Below are positions 6,273 through 9,288 of a stretch of DNA of 9,288 nucleotides, in pieces. The position numbers and the translations under genes were made by a program. Origin of the DNA: Candidatus Zixiibacteriota bacterium (GTDB lineage Bacteria > Zixibacteria > MSB-5A5 > UBA10806). The stretch lies in contig DOTU01000251.1 of the NCBI GenBank assembly GCA_003520965.1, forward strand, positions 1 to 9,288, given 5' to 3'. Within the stretch, counting starts at the first letter, position 1. Each line of letters starts with the position of its first letter. The notes under the pieces are model-generated. The model worked only from the letters and a program-made list of their open reading frames with translations, was not told where the DNA came from and did no database searches.

Positions 6273-7410
6273 AACCGGTAATTACTTTAATCAGCCTCTC
6301 AATCTCATCCATCCCATTATAAAAATGGGGAGAGATTCGGAGTCCGCCCTCGCGATAGCTTATCACGAATCCGGCCGCTGAGAGCTTATCGAATAACATC
6401 CTTGAATTGGACGACTTAAAGGTCACAATCCCCGAGCGCCGGGGCGGATCGATTGGCGAAACCAGCGTTAGTTTTGACTCAGATTGTACATACGATATTA
6501 GCCTATCAGTAAGCGATCTGATATGCCCCCAGATATTCTCTTGATTGAATGAGCAGAGGATATCAAGAGCGGCGTTGAGCGCCCGCCAGTCCTGGAATGC
6601 ATAAGTACCGATCTCATATTTGGCCGGCCCCGCACGAAGCTTGAGGTCATAGCGCAATAGATCGCCAAACTCAGCTTGCCAATCTACAGATAGCCAACCT
6701 GAATAAGGGGCCTCGATTGCACGCTCGACCCGTTCGGAAAGATAATAGAATCCGGTGCCGCACGGCCCCAGCATCCACTTCTGGCAGCCGCATGTAAACA
6801 TATCAATTTTGAATGCCGGGACATTTATCGGCACCGCACCCGTCCCCTGGATACCATCGACAGAAAACAGGATATCGCGTTCCGAACAATAGTCGCCAAG
6901 CTTTTTAAGATCAACACGGTTGCCGTTATTAAACTGCACCCAACTGACATGAATAAGACGAGTCCTTTTATCGGTTGCGGCAATGAGCGCGTCTTCATCG
7001 ATAATACCGTCATTGGTTTTGGCAAAACGAATTTCGACTCCCTTATTCCTCAGGCGCAGCCAGGGATAAACGCTGGCCGGAAACTCGCGTTCTGAGACAA
7101 CGAGATTATCGCCAGCCTCCCAATGAAGACCGGAAGCCAATACATTCATACCAAATGTCGTATGCGGTGAAAGTCCGATTCGCACCGATGCCGCACCGAT
7201 ATATGCGGCCAGCTTAGTTCGCACTTCTTCGAAAATGCGAAACGATTCGGGGTCATGATTATGGGCGGTTTTCTGCCAGCTATCGAAAAAAGTTTCGAAC
7301 GTTTTTCTGACTGGAAGCGCCAGTGGCGAGTGCGAAGCGTTATTTAAGAAGGTAACATCTTCGTCAAATTCAAAATACGAGCGCGCCCGCTCAAGGTCGA
7401 AACTGCTCAT
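6262..7410 (-). CDS. Class V aminotransferase fold PLP enzyme, not a cysteine desulfurase
   Basis: This is a 382-residue cytoplasmic PLP enzyme of the class V (SufS/isopenicillin-epimerase-like) fold. Visible features are FLNNASHSPL (21-30) at the N-terminus, the cofactor aspartate region SVDGIQGTGAVPI (183-195, Asp185), the Schiff-base lysine Lys211 in CGCQKWMLGPCGTGF, and the C-terminal YREGGLRISPHFYN block (352-365). In SufS-type desulfurases the last region carries a catalytic Cys before the active-site loop. Here it reads SYREGGLRIS with no cysteine, so desulfurase activity is unlikely and an aminotransferase, epimerase or lyase role is more plausible. Its ATG overlaps the stop of the upstream SDR (ATGA), and an AAGGAG (7422-7427) lies 11 bases upstream inside the SDR 3' end, so the two are co-translated. 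The 3' end overlaps the convergent GT-C gene. The exact substrate is unknown; the neighbours hint at lipid or sugar metabolism. Confidence 0.88.
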   Translation of the reverse strand: MSSFDLERARSYFEFDEDVTFLNNASHSPLALPVRKTFETFFDSWQKTAHNHDPESFRIFEEVRTKLAAYIGAASVRIGLSPHTTFGMNVLASGLHWEAGDNLVVSEREFPASVYPWLRLRNKGVEIRFAKTNDGIIDEDALIAATDKRTRLIHVSWVQFNNGNRVDLKKLGDYCSERDILFSVDGIQGTGAVPINVPAFKIDMFTCGCQKWMLGPCGTGFYYLSERVERAIEAPYSGWLSVDWQAEFGDLLRYDLKLRAGPAKYEIGTYAFQDWRALNAALDILCSFNQENIWGHIRSLTDRLISYVQSESKLTLVSPIDPPRRSGIVTFKSSNSRMLFDKLSAAGFVISYREGGLRISPHFYNGMDEIERLIKVITGFIG

Positions 7411-8384
7411 AGCCAGCCATGCTCCTTATACCAGCGAATCGTTTCGGCCGCCCCAACGGCGAAATCGGTGCCGACAAAATCAAGTTCGCGTTCAATTTTT
7501 GACGTATCAAACAACCAATATTTTTGAACCATCTCGCGCGCCTTATCCCCGGTAAATACCGAAGGCTTGCCACTCAGGCGGGCAACCCGTTCGGACACTT
7601 TTCCGGCCAGGCCCAGGATCGAGTTCGGGATTCTGACATCCATTGTCTTCTTTCCCAATATTTCGCCGATGATTGTCCCAACCTGACTGTATGAATAAGA
7701 TTTTTTTTCGGCCACGAAAAAAATACTGCCCGATGGCACTGACGCGGTAATTGATCTAACCACCGCCTGGGCTAAATCCTTTACATAAGTAAAATTGATA
7801 TAATTCTCACCGCTCCCGAAATGAGGCCGGATACCAAATTTAATTGCTTTGAAAATTGAGAGCATTTCCTTGTCTCGAGGGCCATAGACTGCGCAGGGGC
7901 GGAGAATTATTGATGGTATTGCATCTTTGTGAGCTAATACCACTTTTTCGGCTTCGAGCTTGGAACGTCCATAAGCGGTCAGAGGTCCCGGAGGGTAATC
8001 CTCGTTGATTGGATTGCTATCCGGTGCAGGGCCGCAAGCCGCGGTGGATGAGATATGCACCAGCTTGTTCAGTTTGGGATTTGCCCGGCTGGCCACGAGA
8101 ATGTTTTCGGTGCCGCCTGAGTTTACATTCAGAAAATCACCAGGGTTGTTTGTCTTTACCAAACCGGCGTTATTGATAACCGCCACGACACCCTGAACCG
8201 CCGATACCAGAGTTGCGGGTGTGCAGATATCACCGTAAACGAGATTTATAGGAAGCTCTTTTATATTTGTCAGATCTGATGTCTTTCTCACTAACGCTCT
8301 GACACCAAATCCCGCGGCCAGGAAAGCCTCGCAAATATGAGAGCCAACAAATCCGTTGGCGCCTGTTACCAGTACCTCATCCAC
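7407..8384 (-). CDS. NAD-dependent epimerase/dehydratase (extended SDR), candidate CerR-like reductase
   Basis: From GTG 8384 this is a 325-residue cytoplasmic extended short-chain dehydrogenase/reductase. The Rossmann glycine motif TGANGFVG is at 7-14, NNAG at 71-74, the catalytic Ser/Thr region ISSTAACG at 111-118, Tyr138-Gly-Arg-Ser-Lys142 (YxxxK) and LRPCAVYGPRD at 161-171. The active site is therefore complete. The family covers sugar-nucleotide epimerases, dihydroflavonol-reductase-like enzymes, 3-beta-HSD-like enzymes and CerR, the bacterial ketoceramide reductase. Divergent placement beside a serine-palmitoyltransferase-like gene favours a keto-lipid reductase, but this is inference. 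A longer reading from TTG 8408 exists. I prefer GTG because AAGGAG sits nine bases before it and because the Rossmann strand then starts at residue 3, as usual. It is translationally coupled (ATGA) to the class V aminotransferase. Confidence 0.88.
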   Translation of the reverse strand: MDEVLVTGANGFVGSHICEAFLAAGFGVRALVRKTSDLTNIKELPINLVYGDICTPATLVSAVQGVVAVINNAGLVKTNNPGDFLNVNSGGTENILVASRANPKLNKLVHISSTAACGPAPDSNPINEDYPPGPLTAYGRSKLEAEKVVLAHKDAIPSIILRPCAVYGPRDKEMLSIFKAIKFGIRPHFGSGENYINFTYVKDLAQAVVRSITASVPSGSIFFVAEKKSYSYSQVGTIIGEILGKKTMDVRIPNSILGLAGKVSERVARLSGKPSVFTGDKAREMVQKYWLFDTSKIERELDFVGTDFAVGAAETIRWYKEHGWL

Positions 8385-8393
8385 AACCTTTAT

Positions 8394-8399
8394 CTCCTT
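8394..8399 (-). promoter_or_regulatory. Ribosome binding site deciding SDR start
   Basis: AAGGAG on the minus strand lies nine bases before GTG 8384. It would fall inside the coding sequence if the upstream TTG 8408 were the start, which is why the shorter protein is preferred. Confidence 0.75.
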
Positions 8400-8491
8400 G
8401 ACAACCAAGCCCTCGTTGGGTAACTTTTTAGTTTCGGCGGGTATAAGTTATGATTCTATTGGGCCCGTTGCAAGTCGATATTGTGATGTTT
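8400..8491. other. Divergent intergenic region between SDR and SPT-like genes
   Basis: This spacer between two divergent genes should hold promoters for both directions. On the plus strand a TATGAT (8449-8454, five of six -10 bases) is present, but the -35 region 16-18 bases upstream is only T-rich. On the minus strand TTGCAA and several AT-rich -10-like words exist without good spacing. A GGGCCC palindrome (8461-8466 runs GGGCCC) is present, but no clear operator or terminator was found. Confidence 0.35.
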
Positions 8492-8495
8492 GGAG
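8492..8495 (+). promoter_or_regulatory. Ribosome binding site for SPT-like gene
   Basis: GGAG lies six bases before ATG 8502, a normal Shine-Dalgarno distance, and supports that start codon. Confidence 0.7.
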
Positions 8496-8501
8496 AATTG
8501 A

Positions 8502-9288
8502 ATGGATTTATTTGAGAAGTGCAGGAATTTTGAAGCGGCCAAAGAAGTTGAGGCTGCCGGGCTATATCCCTATTTCAGGCAAATATCATCGCTGCCCAGT
8601 ACTGTAGTGGTAGCCGAAGGCAAAGAAGTTATCATGATCGGCTCCAATAACTACCTGGGCCTGACCGATCATCCTCTGGTAATCGAGGAAATCCACAAGG
8701 CTGTCGATAAATATGGCTCGGGCTGCACCGGCTCCCGCTTTTTAAACGGAACGCTCGATATTCATGTCAAGCTCGAGGAAGAGCTGGCCGATTTCATGCA
8801 AAAAGAGGCCACCCTGGTCTTCTCCACCGGCTTTCAGACTAATCAAGGTACCATTGCCACGATAGTTGGCAAAGATGATATCATGTTCGGCGACCGTTCC
8901 AACCATGCCTCAATCGTTGACGGTTGCCGGTTATCTTATGGCGAGCTTAAGAAATACCGTCATAATAATATGGCCGAGTTGGAACGTCTCCTGGAACGAA
9001 ACAATCACGCCCGCGCCAAGCTCATCGTAACCGATGGTGTCTTCTCGATGGAAGGCGATATCGCCGATCTTCCCAAGATAACCGAATTAGCTAAGAAACA
9101 TGAAGCCAGGGTCATGGTTGACGACGCTCATAGTATCGGAGTTTTGGGTGAACATGGCCGCGGCACCGCCGAGCATTTTCATCTTGAAGACAAAGTGGAT
9201 ATCATTATGGGCACCTTCTCCAAATCGTTCGCCTCGCTGGGAGGATTTATCGCCGCTGATGAGGATGTGATCCATTATATAAAGCATT
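8502..9288 (+). CDS. Serine palmitoyltransferase-like alpha-oxoamine synthase (3' end cut by window)
   Basis: The first 262 residues of a PLP-dependent alpha-oxoamine synthase (fold type I, usually about 395-420 residues) are present and open to the window edge. Serine palmitoyltransferase condenses serine with an acyl-thioester to 3-ketosphinganine. Residues 21-26 (LYPYFR), YGSGCTGSRFLNGT (71-84), HASIVDG (135-141, His135 stacking on PLP), DGVFSMEGD (178-186), VDDAHSIG (206-213, Asp207 and His210) and GTFSKSFASLGGF (237-249, Schiff-base Lys241) are all visible. The TFSKSFAS form around the lysine and the YPYFR start resemble Bacteroidetes-type SPT more than AONS (BioF) or KBL, which usually have a TLGKA-type motif. 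CqsA-like autoinducer synthases are an alternative. It is divergent from the SDR/aminotransferase pair. The acyl-donor-specifying C-terminal part is outside the window. Confidence 0.88.
   Translation, partial: MDLFEKCRNFEAAKEVEAAGLYPYFRQISSLPSTVVVAEGKEVIMIGSNNYLGLTDHPLVIEEIHKAVDKYGSGCTGSRFLNGTLDIHVKLEEELADFMQKEATLVFSTGFQTNQGTIATIVGKDDIMFGDRSNHASIVDGCRLSYGELKKYRHNNMAELERLLERNNHARAKLIVTDGVFSMEGDIADLPKITELAKKHEARVMVDDAHSIGVLGEHGRGTAEHFHLEDKVDIIMGTFSKSFASLGGFIAADEDVIHYIKH

Noticed and set aside
8461..8466. GGGCCC palindrome in the SDR/SPT intergenic region as an operator
   Set aside because: Only six bases are symmetric and the flanks do not extend the symmetry; such hexamers are expected by chance.

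Overview
The window reads as a Gram-negative bacterial chromosome segment of intermediate GC, probably from the Bacteroidetes/FCB side or an uncultured relative. This rests on a KDO-activation gene (LPS), a putative outer-envelope lipoprotein, and a serine-palmitoyltransferase-like enzyme of the type known from Bacteroidetes. The lineage is an inference from gene content. No rRNA, tRNA, mobile element, CRISPR array or phage gene was seen.

Left block (1-2587, minus strand). An operon runs kdsB -> pyrG -> a partial lipoprotein gene. kdsB and pyrG are one base apart. CTP synthase makes the CTP that KdsB uses to activate KDO for LPS. The third gene is cut by the window edge and shows only a lipoprotein signal sequence. 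Its position suggests LptC, but that is not proven. A near-consensus sigma70-type promoter sits against the GTG start of kdsB, so the message may be leaderless.

Middle block (2588-6272, plus strand). There are two tandem, paralogous membrane glycosyltransferases of the GT-C (PMT/ArnT-like) kind, 604 and 597 residues. They share an almost identical catalytic loop containing a DD motif and a conserved C-terminal periplasmic domain, while the middle has diverged. The first copy has its own promoter back-to-back with the kdsB promoter. A related, weaker version of that promoter lies in front of the second copy.

Right block (6262-9288). A minus-strand pair (NAD-dependent SDR dehydratase/reductase -> class V PLP aminotransferase, ATGA overlap) is divergent from a plus-strand serine-palmitoyltransferase-like alpha-oxoamine synthase that runs off the window. 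An SPT beside an extended SDR resembles the spt/cerR association of bacterial ceramide synthesis. The aminotransferase is an extra, unassigned partner. Together this is the best candidate in the window for an incompletely described lipid pathway.

Genes cover nearly everything. The longest intergenic stretches are the two divergent promoter regions (2554-2630 and 8385-8501). No non-coding stretch exceeds 300 bases.
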